From assembly GCF_029667115.1 (NCBI RefSeq), contig NZ_JARUIU010000001.1:372001-436000 (forward strand): 64,000 bases of DNA. Reading direction: 5' to 3'. The notes beneath the pieces are model-generated. The model made no database searches, had not been told where the DNA came from, and was given only the letters and a program-made list of their open reading frames with translations. Of the stretch, positions 45,823 through 55,411 are shown piece after piece. Position numbers and translations under genes: made by a program. This DNA is from Jeotgalibacillus sp. ET6 (GTDB lineage: Bacteria > Bacillota > Bacilli > Bacillales > Jeotgalibacillaceae). Position 1 is the stretch's first letter. Every line of letters begins with the position of its first letter.

Positions 45823-46593
45823 CTATGGTTGAAGTATTTTATTTTGTATTTGTACGTTAATAATATTATGATCAGAAATAATATTACCAATCTTATTATC
45901 TCCAACTTCCAAGATAAGTTTTTTTCTTAGTCGATCACTGATAAAACAGTGGTCATTTATTACCTTATAATATGTACTTATATTATTTTCTACCCATTGT
46001 AAGCCTATTGTTTCAAAACCACTTTTAATTTCTAACCATTTTTTCTGTTTGTTTTCATCTCTATGATTAGACACCAAATTGAAATCACCTATTATGATTA
46101 CATCATTTTTATTGCCATCTATAAATTCCAAAGTTTTTTTGAACTTACCTGAAGTTAGTATTTCATTAAATCTATTATATCCATAAGGTTCATTTGCTTC
46201 TTTTCCGTTTCTAGTTGTGGTCCATACAAAAAAGCTATTAAAAGATTCTTTACCTTTTTGTATTTTTACTGGTAAAAAACACGCCATTTTGTTATCTATA
46301 AATTCTTTTAAAACCTCCTTACATATTTCATATTTATATTCATTATTAATGTATAAGACAATACCATTTCTATAGGTTCTAAACATATGTTTTCTATCAA
46401 GCATTACTTTATGATACCCTCTAATTTCAGGACATTCTGAAAGACCTGCTTCTAGCAATGAAAGTATATCTGGCCTAAAATCTTCTATAATATTATTAGC
46501 TACTTTTACTCTTTTTTCATTTTCTTCAATTCTATTTGAATTTTTATTTTCGCACTTATTTTCCCACTTTATATTCCATGAAATAATTTTCAT
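45823..46593 (-). CDS. Endonuclease/exonuclease/phosphatase-fold protein inserted in the head module
   Basis: 256 residues. The fold's catalytic blocks are all present: MKIISWNIKW (Asn), DILSLLEAG (Glu), IIIGDFNLVSNH (Asp and Asn) and the C-terminal ISDHNIINV (Asp-His pair). The superfamily cleaves phosphodiesters in DNA, RNA or lipids, and the substrate here is unknown. The gene interrupts the portal/minor head-scaffold order, is far more AT-rich than both neighbours, and has its own terminator, all signs of a moron-type insertion. No signal peptide, so it is cytosolic. Confidence 0.75.
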   Translation of the reverse strand: MKIISWNIKWENKCENKNSNRIEENEKRVKVANNIIEDFRPDILSLLEAGLSECPEIRGYHKVMLDRKHMFRTYRNGIVLYINNEYKYEICKEVLKEFIDNKMACFLPVKIQKGKESFNSFFVWTTTRNGKEANEPYGYNRFNEILTSGKFKKTLEFIDGNKNDVIIIGDFNLVSNHRDENKQKKWLEIKSGFETIGLQWVENNISTYYKVINDHCFISDRLRKKLILEVGDNKIGNIISDHNIINVQIQNKILQP

Positions 46594-46722
46594 TTCATGC
46601 TCCTTTCAATAATTAATTGTTATGTTTAATGAATCATCACTCAGATATATCTATGAGATGGTAATAATTCTCCTTTTCATTTAGCACAATAAGTAAAGAC
46701 TAGATACGTTACGGCTTAACCT

Positions 46723-47763
46723 TCAACCTCCTTCCTTTATAATTAAACCAAACAATTGAAAATTTTGCTGCCATTTTTTATATTTCTTGGTGTTCCTTGC
46801 CTTCTGGCTCCCAAAAGTTTTTAAATCTGGTAGATCAGGCATACGAGATTTATAACGAATCCATTGCTTGCGAGTTTCATTTTTCCTCGATGCTTTTCGC
46901 TGCATCTCATCATATTTTCGTATTTTTGCTTCCGATCGATTGTCTTCAAATGGTCGGTTAGAAGTTTGCAGCATGTCAGCAATGTCTTTGGGATCTTGAA
47001 ATTCTTCACTCCATAGATAAGCGCTGTGCACACAGTGACCATGATAAGGAGGACGGTTCGTCAAAGGCGGGAACCTCGAATCCTTTCCACTAATGGAATA
47101 GACCCTGCCCTGGTACTGGGCACATAATGAACAAGTAATGCCGACACTGTTCACGTAAAGGAGATCCTTATTGTTTTCAGTCATGCGGTTGATCGAGCCA
47201 TCTACATGAGCCCTGCGTTGATAATACTGAATAGTGTTGGCCAGATACTTTTCTACTGGCACCTTAGCACCGTTCTTATAAATGGCACCTGTGATCCCCT
47301 TAGCAGTCGCTTCAGCCACTGCTTTCTTAGTTGCTTCTCGTCTGGTCTGCCCTTCAATTAATGAACGTTGATTGGCTTTTGTAGTGATCATTTCAAGACG
47401 ATCCTTAGCATCTTGACTCATATTATCTGAAGCCTCTAAAACCGTGTAGAACATATCGTCTGCGATATTCTGAACGGCTTCTCGATGAATGCCAGCTTTA
47501 AAAGAAGCTTCAATGTTTTTAACCCCTTGAGCACGAAGTTCTTCAGTCGCCTCATTGGAACCTTCTTTATAAGCAGCTTCTATAATCTCCAAGATGATCC
47601 CAGTTGCATCACCTTGAGTTATGGAGATGATCACACCGATTTGCTTAAGGAGCTCCAACTGCCGGCGCTTTGTTAGTCCTCCACTAATTGATTGAATCAC
47701 ACCAATTATGTCCATGCTGGACTGCTCGTACATGGCTACAAGTTTTTCAATATCCTCATTCAT
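46723..47763 (-). CDS. Phage minor head protein (SPP1 gp7 / Mu F family)
   Basis: 346 residues. The C-terminal half carries the phage head morphogenesis domain: SVGITCSLCAQYQGRVYSISG and RPPYHGHCVHSAYLW, with paired Cys/His as in SPP1 gp7. It is packaged with the portal and helps DNA ejection. It overlaps the portal gene by four bases. Confidence 0.8.
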   Translation of the reverse strand: MNEDIEKLVAMYEQSSMDIIGVIQSISGGLTKRRQLELLKQIGVIISITQGDATGIILEIIEAAYKEGSNEATEELRAQGVKNIEASFKAGIHREAVQNIADDMFYTVLEASDNMSQDAKDRLEMITTKANQRSLIEGQTRREATKKAVAEATAKGITGAIYKNGAKVPVEKYLANTIQYYQRRAHVDGSINRMTENNKDLLYVNSVGITCSLCAQYQGRVYSISGKDSRFPPLTNRPPYHGHCVHSAYLWSEEFQDPKDIADMLQTSNRPFEDNRSEAKIRKYDEMQRKASRKNETRKQWIRYKSRMPDLPDLKTFGSQKARNTKKYKKWQQNFQLFGLIIKEGG

Positions 47764-49277
47764 TGCTCATCATCACCAATCGTTGTTCGAGGTGGTTGAG
47801 TAAATGTAGGATTAAGTGTATCAACAGCTTTTTCGTTTTGAATCTTTTCTACTTCTTCAGCAATGGCTTTCTCTGACCAATCAGGATGAATATTTCTTAC
47901 AGTAGTTTCTAGGGATTGAACACCGTCGGCGTACTTCTTCGATTCTTCCTCACCGGTTTCCGCTTCTGCTTTAGGTAGCATGTCTTTCCATTCAATCACC
48001 GGGTCTTTTGCTTCGTAATCTGATGCACTAATGGCATTTTCTAAAAGAACACATTTCCTCAAAGCATCTTTCAACGTTTCATCAAACTTATCTCGAATGG
48101 CTTCTGCTTTTATAACAGATTGAATCCACTCATAAAGAATTGCTTTAGCAGAAAGTGTGCCTCCTGCTGAACCTAAGCCCACTGCAGTCGCAGCAGTTTT
48201 GGAAGTGGCCATAATGTAATCTATCAACCTGGCCACATGTTTGAATGATTGTTCGGTCTGTGCGTTCCAGGTAATGTACATGGGAATAGCTCCTTTGCTC
48301 TCGTCATAGCTGACTACCTCCAGGTCCGCGTTACGAACAAAGCGACCACCGTAATTTTGATTATTTTTATTCGCCACACTGTCCCACAACTGACGAGGAA
48401 TCGCCAGCTTAGGCTTCCCATGCTTTTCAAATACCACGGAATCACGAGTAATGGTCCAGTTGATTTCTTCCTGCATCTCTACAATATTTCTCAGACCTGA
48501 ACGGCCGCGAGTGTGCCGAAGTGTTTCATCATTGGTTACAATTCCACACATCAGCTCATCTAGATCAGAAACGAGTAGAGAAGGTTCTTCTAAAATCCCA
48601 TATAGGGAGGCATATTCCCTAAAATCTTTCTCGTACTTTATGCTACTCCCTTTCATCTCAAATACGTGTTGTGTTAATTCAAGACCACCGTCAACCAACC
48701 GCTGTCTCTCAACCCGTAAGAACGTTTCATCTTCACGATCTTCCGTCCAGGCAATATCAGCTCCGAATTCATCATCATGTTCAAAGTAGAGGTCAGCAAG
48801 CAGCCATTCAAACCAGGTACCTCTTCGCTTATTTCTCCGAATGCGATAAGCTATTGCTCCATCTACTTGTTGTTGGACAATGGCGGACCATAAATTGCTT
48901 TTGACTTTAGATGTCTTAGCGATCTGGGAGATAAACTCCAAATACTCTTTGCTGTCTTCTTCATCAGCTGAGATATTTCCTAGTGACCGGTTAATCAGAT
49001 CGGCCGGCAATTCTGCAATTGCTGAGGCGAAATTGATCACGACATAGTGATTCACTGCATTTTTTTCTGCATGCTTCTTCTTCAAGTCTCGCAAGTAACG
49101 GTATTTAGCACGATTAATCGCCGCTTTATCGATACTTGTTTCATTCCCAATGGTCTTCGCCCGGGGAAATATCTCAGCATGATTCCCTTCATATAGATCA
49201 CGGAAGAACTCCATATAATCAAGTTCAGAACCAAATGGCTCTGGTGGGAATGGATTGTTTTCATAAATGATTGTCAT
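47760..49277 (-). CDS. Phage portal protein (SPP1 gp6-like)
   Basis: 505 residues. NHYVVINFASAIAELPADLI, SYDESKGAIPMYITWNAQTEQSFKHV and GLGSAGGTLSAKAILYEW match SPP1/A118-type portals. It forms the dodecameric DNA entry channel. The reading frame is intact. It is 14 bases downstream of the terminase gene in the late operon. Confidence 0.85.
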   Translation of the reverse strand: MTIIYENNPFPPEPFGSELDYMEFFRDLYEGNHAEIFPRAKTIGNETSIDKAAINRAKYRYLRDLKKKHAEKNAVNHYVVINFASAIAELPADLINRSLGNISADEEDSKEYLEFISQIAKTSKVKSNLWSAIVQQQVDGAIAYRIRRNKRRGTWFEWLLADLYFEHDDEFGADIAWTEDREDETFLRVERQRLVDGGLELTQHVFEMKGSSIKYEKDFREYASLYGILEEPSLLVSDLDELMCGIVTNDETLRHTRGRSGLRNIVEMQEEINWTITRDSVVFEKHGKPKLAIPRQLWDSVANKNNQNYGGRFVRNADLEVVSYDESKGAIPMYITWNAQTEQSFKHVARLIDYIMATSKTAATAVGLGSAGGTLSAKAILYEWIQSVIKAEAIRDKFDETLKDALRKCVLLENAISASDYEAKDPVIEWKDMLPKAEAETGEEESKKYADGVQSLETTVRNIHPDWSEKAIAEEVEKIQNEKAVDTLNPTFTQPPRTTIGDDEQ

Positions 49278-49291
49278 TGTCTCACCTCTTT

Positions 49292-50718
49292 CTACCAGCC
49301 TGCCGGACGATCCGTTGACCAGTGCATTTCTTTTTCTGTAGCAAAAGCTAATGCAACAGCATCTGCTCTATCGGGAGAAGCAAGGCCCCGTTTTTTCATG
49401 TCCTCTTTTCTTTCGAGAACGATACGGCCCTTACCCGACATTCGATATTTACGGGTGGTTAATTGAGAGATCAGCTTTTCATCATTCGGAAACTCAACGG
49501 TTGGAGATGCGCCTTGCACATATTGTGAAAGATTCTCCTGCAGCTGGTCCCGAACACTTGCCCATATTTCAGTACCGCGGTTCTCATAATGTTCTTCATA
49601 AATTGCAGTCCGACCGTTTCCAATCGGTAATATACGAAGTTCAAACGGAAACATTTCAGTCCTTAATAATTCCTCAAGCTGATTCGTAACACCGCCACCC
49701 ACACCATCATCATCTAACTTCACGACAACTTCATTGATGAAAGGATAGAGGCTGTGATAATTTCTAGCCGTCTGAATGACATAGCCTGTTGTTTGAGTAG
49801 TGTCCTGCTTATGGTAGCCCTGGAGCTCAAACAACTTCCCTCCCATGCGTGGTGCTATGACTGTTTCATCATCTCCATAGCGTGCGATATCCACCCCTAG
49901 ATGCAAGGTTCTGCTACGAAGCTCAACCTTCGTCTCTGCAGCGGTCTCCGGCATTTCCAAAGGAATGAATACATCAGGTTCGATTTAGGAAACTCGCCGT
50001 ATACACGAATCCTGACGGCATCTGAGTCCTTTCCATATTTCCTAATAAGACGTTCAATATTTTCCTTACTTGCCCTCGGCGAATCCCAACTACTGACCTT
50101 GTGTGTTTTATAATCCTGCCTGTCTTTATGATGAGAATCATAAAAAACCCCACTCGTTCGAGTAGGGTTACCACACATCAATAATTTGTTTTCAGCTCCA
50201 GATAATGTACAGAGAATCGCTTCCATGATGTTGTCGGCTACACCAGACGCTTCATCCACCACAAAGAGCATGTACTCTTCATGAAAGCCTTGCATGTTCT
50301 CAGGCTTCGTGGCGGTCCTGGCTGTAGCAAACCACCGCTCTTCATTACCCATCATATAAACTTTGGTCTTCGTCCACTTAAGGAAGTTCTTGACCATAGA
50401 GGATTCCATCCACTTGGCGATCTCTGCCCAAAGCACATCATTCAACTGCTGCCGGGTAGGTGCAGTACATACGATTTTGGGGTTCGGTCTGCAACAAAGG
50501 TACCAGAGAACAGACATCGCTTCTAGTCCAGTTTTCCCGACTCCCTGGCCAGATCGGACACTTACAAAAGGATTGTTGGCCAAATCGTTTAAGACATTAC
50601 GCTGCCACTCGTCCGGATTAAACTGAAGAATGTCTTCAGCAAATGCCACCGGATCATCCCAATATACTTCTATCAGGTCTATCAGGACGTTATACGGTTT
50701 AGTTGTAATTGCCGTCAC
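49292..50718 (-). pseudogene. Phage terminase large subunit, frameshifted
   Basis: Two frames together make one terminase of about 475 residues. The first (50718 to about 49985) has the ATPase: Walker A SGQGVGKTG, Walker B YMLFVVDEASG and CGNPT. The second (about 49985 to 49292) has the nuclease: LGVDIARYGDDE, KLDDDGVGGG and SPDRADAVALA. At 49979-49986 the bases reading AAATCGAACC should be AAATCGGAACC; restoring one G gives KSEPDVFIPLE and joins the frames. It is either a one-base deletion or a sequencing error. Confidence 0.85.
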
Positions 50719-51604
50719 CGACTCTTACGCTTTTACGCCTTGCAGCTACTTCTTTTAGAGCACCGACCCAATCATCCGTTGCAGTTCCTTCATTCTCTCT
50801 CTTAATCGTTTCAATTTCTTGCTTCAAGCGCTCATTGGAAAGATGCAACTGCTCATGCTTACCAGGTATATAGATATTCTTCAGTTCCATTTCATGTTTT
50901 TGTTTAATTGCTTTAATCAAATTATCAGTCACACGAGTCAAAGCTTCTTCTATATTTAAGATATCATCAATGGCTCTCATCTCAGTCTCTTCAATTTCAA
51001 CCACAATTAGAGCATCTGTTTTTACAGGTACTCTTACTTCGACCCCATCACGCTCAATCACATGTACATCTTTCGTTTTGTTTAATTGCTGCAGTACACG
51101 ACGCTGGCGCTCGGTCAAACCATCTTCAACCTTCTTTATACGCTTCATCATTCTTCTTTGTCTGATAGTGAGCTCTCGAATCGTAGCATCGATCTGTTCA
51201 ACCGGATCCACAGGGATCATCTCAAACAGTTCTTTTTCATCTTCATCTAAGTAATCCCACATGATCGTTTCATACTCACCAGAACGCACTGCATTCTTAT
51301 TGCCGGCAGGAGCTGAACCGCCTTGATTGCCCTTAGCATTTTGATTCTTAATCGGTGCTCCCCCGGCATTACCTGCAGCATGTTGGTTTCCTTTCAAATG
51401 GTTCGAACGATTAAGAGCGCTCCTTTTAGATTTAGGAGCGCTCCCTTTCAATTCATCATCCCATTTATCGGTAGCTTTCCATTTACGAATCGTGCTACTG
51501 GTGACTCCAACCTTCTCAGCAAGATCTACTAATTTTAGATCACCATTATGTTCAAGCCACATATTCTTTGCTTCGCTTCTTCGTGGATCCCTTGGTCTAG
51601 CCAT
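50699..51604 (-). CDS. Phage terminase small subunit (PBSX XtmA-like)
   Basis: 301 residues. It begins MARPRDPRRSEAKNMW with the helix-turn-helix VDLAEKVGVTSSTIRKWKA, followed by a Gly/Asn-rich linker (NHLKGNQHAAGNAGGAP) and a long coiled coil (IRQRRMMKRIKKVEDGL). Small subunits recognise the packaging site. It overlaps the large-subunit gene by 20 bases. Confidence 0.85.
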   Translation of the reverse strand: MARPRDPRRSEAKNMWLEHNGDLKLVDLAEKVGVTSSTIRKWKATDKWDDELKGSAPKSKRSALNRSNHLKGNQHAAGNAGGAPIKNQNAKGNQGGSAPAGNKNAVRSGEYETIMWDYLDEDEKELFEMIPVDPVEQIDATIRELTIRQRRMMKRIKKVEDGLTERQRRVLQQLNKTKDVHVIERDGVEVRVPVKTDALIVVEIEETEMRAIDDILNIEEALTRVTDNLIKAIKQKHEMELKNIYIPGKHEQLHLSNERLKQEIETIKRENEGTATDDWVGALKEVAARRKSVRVGDGNYN

Positions 51605-51650
51605 TTACATTCACCGCCACCTCCACAGACTGTTCGTGTTGAGTTTGATT

Positions 51651-51875
51651 TCAGTCTTCCTCTTTCTGAAGGGCTAAATCAATCTCAATCAGCTTCTTCA
51701 AATCCTCAACCGTCTTTATCTCAATGCGTCCATCTTGAAAGTCTTTTACCCAACGGGCAATTCCTGCATTTATAATCTTTCGATAACGCTCCTTCGACTG
51801 CAGCACATTTAGTACTGAATCAATCTCGTGCTGCAGGCTTTCATTATCAGGGGAACATATATTCTCTTTTTTCAT
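51651..51875 (-). CDS. Small phage protein, 74 residues
   Basis: Acidic helical protein (MKKENICSPDNESLQHEIDS), with VKDFQDGRIEIKTVEDLKKLIEIDLAL. AAAGG lies before the ATG. It sits directly upstream of the terminase small subunit in the same orientation, a common place for small packaging helpers. The family is not recognised. Confidence 0.6.
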   Translation of the reverse strand: MKKENICSPDNESLQHEIDSVLNVLQSKERYRKIINAGIARWVKDFQDGRIEIKTVEDLKKLIEIDLALQKEED

Positions 51876-52009
51876 TACCTTTCACCCGACCTCTCATCTA
51901 TAATTGAAAGTGAGATAGCGACTTTTCACAAAACCGTGCACGGTCGCTCGCTATCTCTGTCGGGTAATCGGCGCTGGGAGAGGAAGGTGTTAGCGCACCT
52001 TTCTCTTTT

Positions 52010-53290
52010 TTAGTTTGTTAACAATACCGGCTCAACGCCTGTAAATTCATAGTAACGTTTTTTAATGACATCACAAAAAACCGGATCCAATTCCATGGTC
52101 CGGCATTCTCTTGTTGTTTGTTCACAGGCCATTAAGGTAGAACCGCTACCCCCGAACAAATCAACTACAATATCATTTTTCTTACTGCTGTTTTTTAATG
52201 GTATGGCGATAAGCTCTAAAGGCTTTTGGGTAGGATGAACGTAATCATTCACGTTCCCTCTTCCGATCTCCCACACTGATGAAGGTTCAGGTACCTCTTC
52301 AAGTAAACCAGCCCTCCAAACGGTTGATTGCTTTCGATCACCATACCAGCAAGGTGTTTTACCTCTTTTGTACGCATAGAATACCGGTTCATGTTGCCAG
52401 CGATATTGTGACCATCCAAAGGAAGCAAAATTCTTAACCCAAATACATTGGGACCGGACCAGGATGTTATGAGCGTTCATAGCATTTTCAAATTCGCGCT
52501 GATAAGAAGAACCGTGGAATACGTATATTGCTGATTCCTCATTCATTAAGCGTGCATAATTCTCAAATACCTTATCAAGAAATTCGTCAAACGCTTCTCC
52601 GCTCATATCATCATTCATGATCTTTTCTCGGCCATCTTCGGTTAGTTTCTTGGATGTGCTTTTCACAGCTACATTGTAAGGAGTATCCGTAATCACTAAA
52701 TCAGCTTTTTGCTCACTCATCAGCTTTTGTAAGTCTTCTCTTTTCGTAGCGTCTCCACAAACTAAGATATGCTTACCAAGCTACCAAACATCACCGTACT
52801 TCGTTTCAGGTTCTTTAATATCTTTAATAGCACTTTCAACATCAAAGTCATCTTCTTCAACATTGGCTTCAATCTCAGTGTTATTGGGTAATCCTTCAAT
52901 CAGTTCAGCCAGATCATCACTATCAAAACCTGTTAGTTCTATTCCTGAATCACTTTCGCTTAATTCTTAAAGCAGCTGGACCAGTTTTTCTTCGTCCCAA
53001 TCACCGCTTATTTTGTTTAGTGCAATATTAAGCAGCTTTTCATTCTCTAAATCCAGGTTCACAACCGAAACATCGACTTCAGTATAACCGGCGTCTTTTA
53101 GGATTTTAAAACGCTGGTGGCCACCTACTAGATTTCCTGTTTGTTGGTTCCATATAAGTGGGTCTATATAGCCGAATGTTTCAATAGATTGTTTTAGTTT
53201 TATGTATTCACTATCATTAGCAGTTAACTCTACTCTGGGGTTATAAGCTGCAGGGAAAATGCTGTTAATACTAATACTCTTAATCTCCAT
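52010..53290 (-). pseudogene. Phage ParB-domain/DNA methyltransferase fusion with two nonsense codons
   Basis: One continuous frame of about 426 codons interrupted by TAA (52967-52969) and TAG (52781-52783). N-terminal ParB/Srx-like domain (NPRVELT, LVGGHQRFKIL), acidic linker, then a beta-class N6/N4 methyltransferase: LGKHILVCGDAT, motif IV DTPYNV, and motif I VVDLFGGSGST near the C terminus. The expected residues at both stops are glutamines (LLQELSE, GDVWQLGKH), each one C-to-T change away. Without suppression only the ParB part (107 residues) would be made, and the C-terminal piece could restart only internally. Confidence 0.85.
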
Positions 53291-53386
53291 GATATACCCT
53301 CCCGGAAAAATATAACGATCAAGAAAAGACTTCTCTATACTAGGTGGGAAAAGTACGTCTTTTGCACGTCATAAATCGACAAAATT

Positions 53387-53409
53387 AAAAGCACTCGATT
53401 TGAGTGCTC
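53387..53409 (-). terminator. Terminator after the small phage membrane protein
   Basis: Stem GAGCACTC/GAGTGCTT type (GCACTC, loop GATTT, GAGTGC) with TTTTAATTTT on the - strand. Confidence 0.65.
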
Positions 53410-53411
53410 CA

Positions 53412-53615
53412 TTAAAATACCATATCAAACATGTAATATGCCCCAACTAAAAAGCAAAGAGAAGAGAGAGTCGAAGCGATATTGTTTGGTATTCTCATTT
53501 TCAGCAATACGAATTTCAAAATCATCACGAGAATAAAAGGGATAAATAAAATAATAGCTAAGTTTATTGCCAGCTCATTAAACGTGGGGGACAAATCACT
53601 AAAATTATAATCCAT
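53412..53615 (-). CDS. Small membrane protein, 67 residues
   Basis: Two hydrophobic helices (about 15-37 and 47-65) separated by KMRIPNNIAST. Start MDYNFSDLSPTF. No family recognised. It could be a holin-like or prophage cargo peptide, although lysis genes are otherwise absent. It lies between the Xpf-like regulator and the ParB-methyltransferase wreck. Confidence 0.55.
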   Translation of the reverse strand: MDYNFSDLSPTFNELAINLAIILFIPFILVMILKFVLLKMRIPNNIASTLSSLCFLVGAYYMFDMVF

Positions 53616-53672
53616 AACTTCACCTCAACTGATTTATTTACATATTTAACATCGGCTGAGGTGAATAGAATA

Positions 53673-54158
53673 TTAACCTGTTCTGCCCAACTTCTTGTCC
53701 ACTTTCTCTTTAGCTCTTTCAACATACTGTTGCACGGTTCGCCGTTTTAAGTTCAGTTCATCCGCTATATCTGCGTAACTCAAACCCTGAGCCATATGCA
53801 ACAAATAACACTCCCTTTCTCTATAAGAGAAATCCAAAAGAATATCGATCAGCTGCCGACGCTGCTCTTCCTTTAAATAAACTTGCTTTGGCTTCAAATC
53901 AATCGAAGGAAACAAATCCATATCTAATAATGCCGTTCGTTGATACACAGATCGATGATCAATCCCTCTCCTGTTCCCTGGTCGCCTTCCCTTACGCATC
54001 CATTCGAGAGAAAAATTCATATCTGAAATCATTTCTGAAACAATCCGGTGTTCATTTTCATTAATAGGATTATTCATATCTATTGAATCACGGTAATGTT
54101 TCAGTTGTCTTTTTCCAATGTTGTATTCATTTATAAGCTTTTCATTCCAGGTCTCCAT
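53673..54158 (-). CDS. Phage late regulator, sigma-region-4-like (Xpf/ArpU type)
   Basis: 161 residues. The C terminus is a sigma-70 region-4-type helix-turn-helix: YRERECYLLHMAQGLSYADIADELNLKRRTVQQYVERAKEK. The N-terminal part is helical and basic. PBSX Xpf and related proteins turn on late phage genes, and this gene precedes the packaging module in the same direction, which fits. Intact frame. Confidence 0.7.
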   Translation of the reverse strand: METWNEKLINEYNIGKRQLKHYRDSIDMNNPINENEHRIVSEMISDMNFSLEWMRKGRRPGNRRGIDHRSVYQRTALLDMDLFPSIDLKPKQVYLKEEQRRQLIDILLDFSYRERECYLLHMAQGLSYADIADELNLKRRTVQQYVERAKEKVDKKLGRTG

Positions 54159-54180
54159 TTATATTCCTCCTCTAAAATAG

Positions 54181-54226
54181 AAAAAAAGGACACAAACTAA
54201 GAGCTCTAAGCTCTCAATCTGCGTCC
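54181..54226 (-). terminator. Terminator closing the PIN/membrane gene pair
   Basis: Nested stem GGACGCA..AGAGCT-TAG-AGCTCT..TGTGTCC with seven T following on the - strand. Confidence 0.75.
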
Positions 54227-54249
54227 TCCAGTTGGCTGGTAGAATCACA

Positions 54250-55386
54250 TTAATAATTATTTTTTCTCAAGACAATATTAATTCTAATCATAAGAGCTGA
54301 TAAACTATTTTTGATTTCCCATAGTTTTTTCAAATAATCTTCTTCTCCAAATACTTCTTTATATTCTAATAAAATATTAAAATTTTTGCTTAATATCTGA
54401 TATTCATTTAATAGTTCCTCAGGAAAGCCATTAGATTTCTCATTCATAAGATTAATCGATTGTTCAATCTTATTAAATAAGCTATATATTTTCTGATAAA
54501 ATATTTCAATATCGTTTACACCAATCATGCTAGAATAATTTGAATCACTCGATTGAATCGAGAGATCTGATTTAATCTCATCACTTATATTCGGATTCAT
54601 TAGTGTAATAAAATCTTTTGGTGATATATGTGTGAAGTTTAGACCAGGATTTGCAATCACAAATTCTTCAATTAATTCTCTCCTAGCGTTAACCGGGTTA
54701 CCTTTTTTATCATAATAAACCCAATCTTCTTTTTTATCTCCACTAACAAAAATTACATCGTTCTTTAAAGACAAAATAGAATGCCAAATAATAAAGTCTC
54801 CTGCATTGTTATCATCTTTAGAACTATCTTTATATCCAGGAGGTACTTTTAGTTTATATCTTTCATTTGCTATTTTCGTGAGATCTTCTATTGACTTGCT
54901 TTCACTATTGGGTAAATAGGATTTTGATACAATTTTTTTTACCGCATTTAAATATGGATCATTTTCAAATAAATCTTTTAAGTCATCTCTTAATCCTTTA
55001 AGGGATTCTTTGTACTCGTTTAATGAATTTACATAACTCTTACTCAGTTCTTCAGTTTTTTTAAAGGAGTCTTTTCCTTCTAATATCGGTACCATTTCTT
55101 TAATTTTCTTTGGACTTTGTAATCTGGAAATAGCTTCCTCTACATCATTTATTCTATACATAATTTCTCGAGGCCTATTTTTAGCAAATTCGTAAAGAAC
55201 ATGTTCAGGAACTTTAAGTCTACCTTCTTCAGCTAGATTTTCAAGAGCTCTAGTCACTTCTTTAACTGTTAGTTCTCTCCACTGATATGCTGCTAATAAA
55301 ACGTTTGTATCAATTACTATCACTGCTGAATCTATTAACTCTTCTATTGGTTTAGGTTGATAAAAATAAGCTTCCCAATTTTCCAA
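54250..55386 (-). CDS. PIN-domain ribonuclease-like protein (DUF4935/PIN_8 type)
   Basis: About 378 residues. Acidic PIN residues in order: Asp26 in VIVIDTNVLLAAY, Glu66 in VPEHVLYEF, Asp197 in NNAGDFIIWHSIL and Asp217 in FVSGDKKEDW; a long helical insert lies between the second and third. The C-terminal ~120 residues are coiled and without catalytic motifs (YSLFNKIEQSINLMNEK). PIN_8 proteins are predicted RNases. I choose the TTG at 55386, nine bases after AAAGGGG; the frame is open to 55428, overlapping the upstream membrane gene. AT-rich relative to phage genes, with its own terminator. Confidence 0.7.
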   Translation of the reverse strand: MENWEAYFYQPKPIEELIDSAVIVIDTNVLLAAYQWRELTVKEVTRALENLAEEGRLKVPEHVLYEFAKNRPREIMYRINDVEEAISRLQSPKKIKEMVPILEGKDSFKKTEELSKSYVNSLNEYKESLKGLRDDLKDLFENDPYLNAVKKIVSKSYLPNSESKSIEDLTKIANERYKLKVPPGYKDSSKDDNNAGDFIIWHSILSLKNDVIFVSGDKKEDWVYYDKKGNPVNARRELIEEFVIANPGLNFTHISPKDFITLMNPNISDEIKSDLSIQSSDSNYSSMIGVNDIEIFYQKIYSLFNKIEQSINLMNEKSNGFPEELLNEYQILSKNFNILLEYKEVFGEEDYLKKLWEIKNSLSALMIRINIVLRKNNY

Positions 55387-55411
55387 ATTAAAGCATCCCC
55401 TTTGTAAAATT

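Noticed and set aside
46821-47042. 73-residue - strand ORF in the minor head gene
   Set aside because: Alternate frame inside a gene with a clear domain.
49960-50000. Programmed frameshift in the terminase gene
   Set aside because: No slippery heptamer or downstream structure is visible at the junction; a simple base loss is the plainer explanation.
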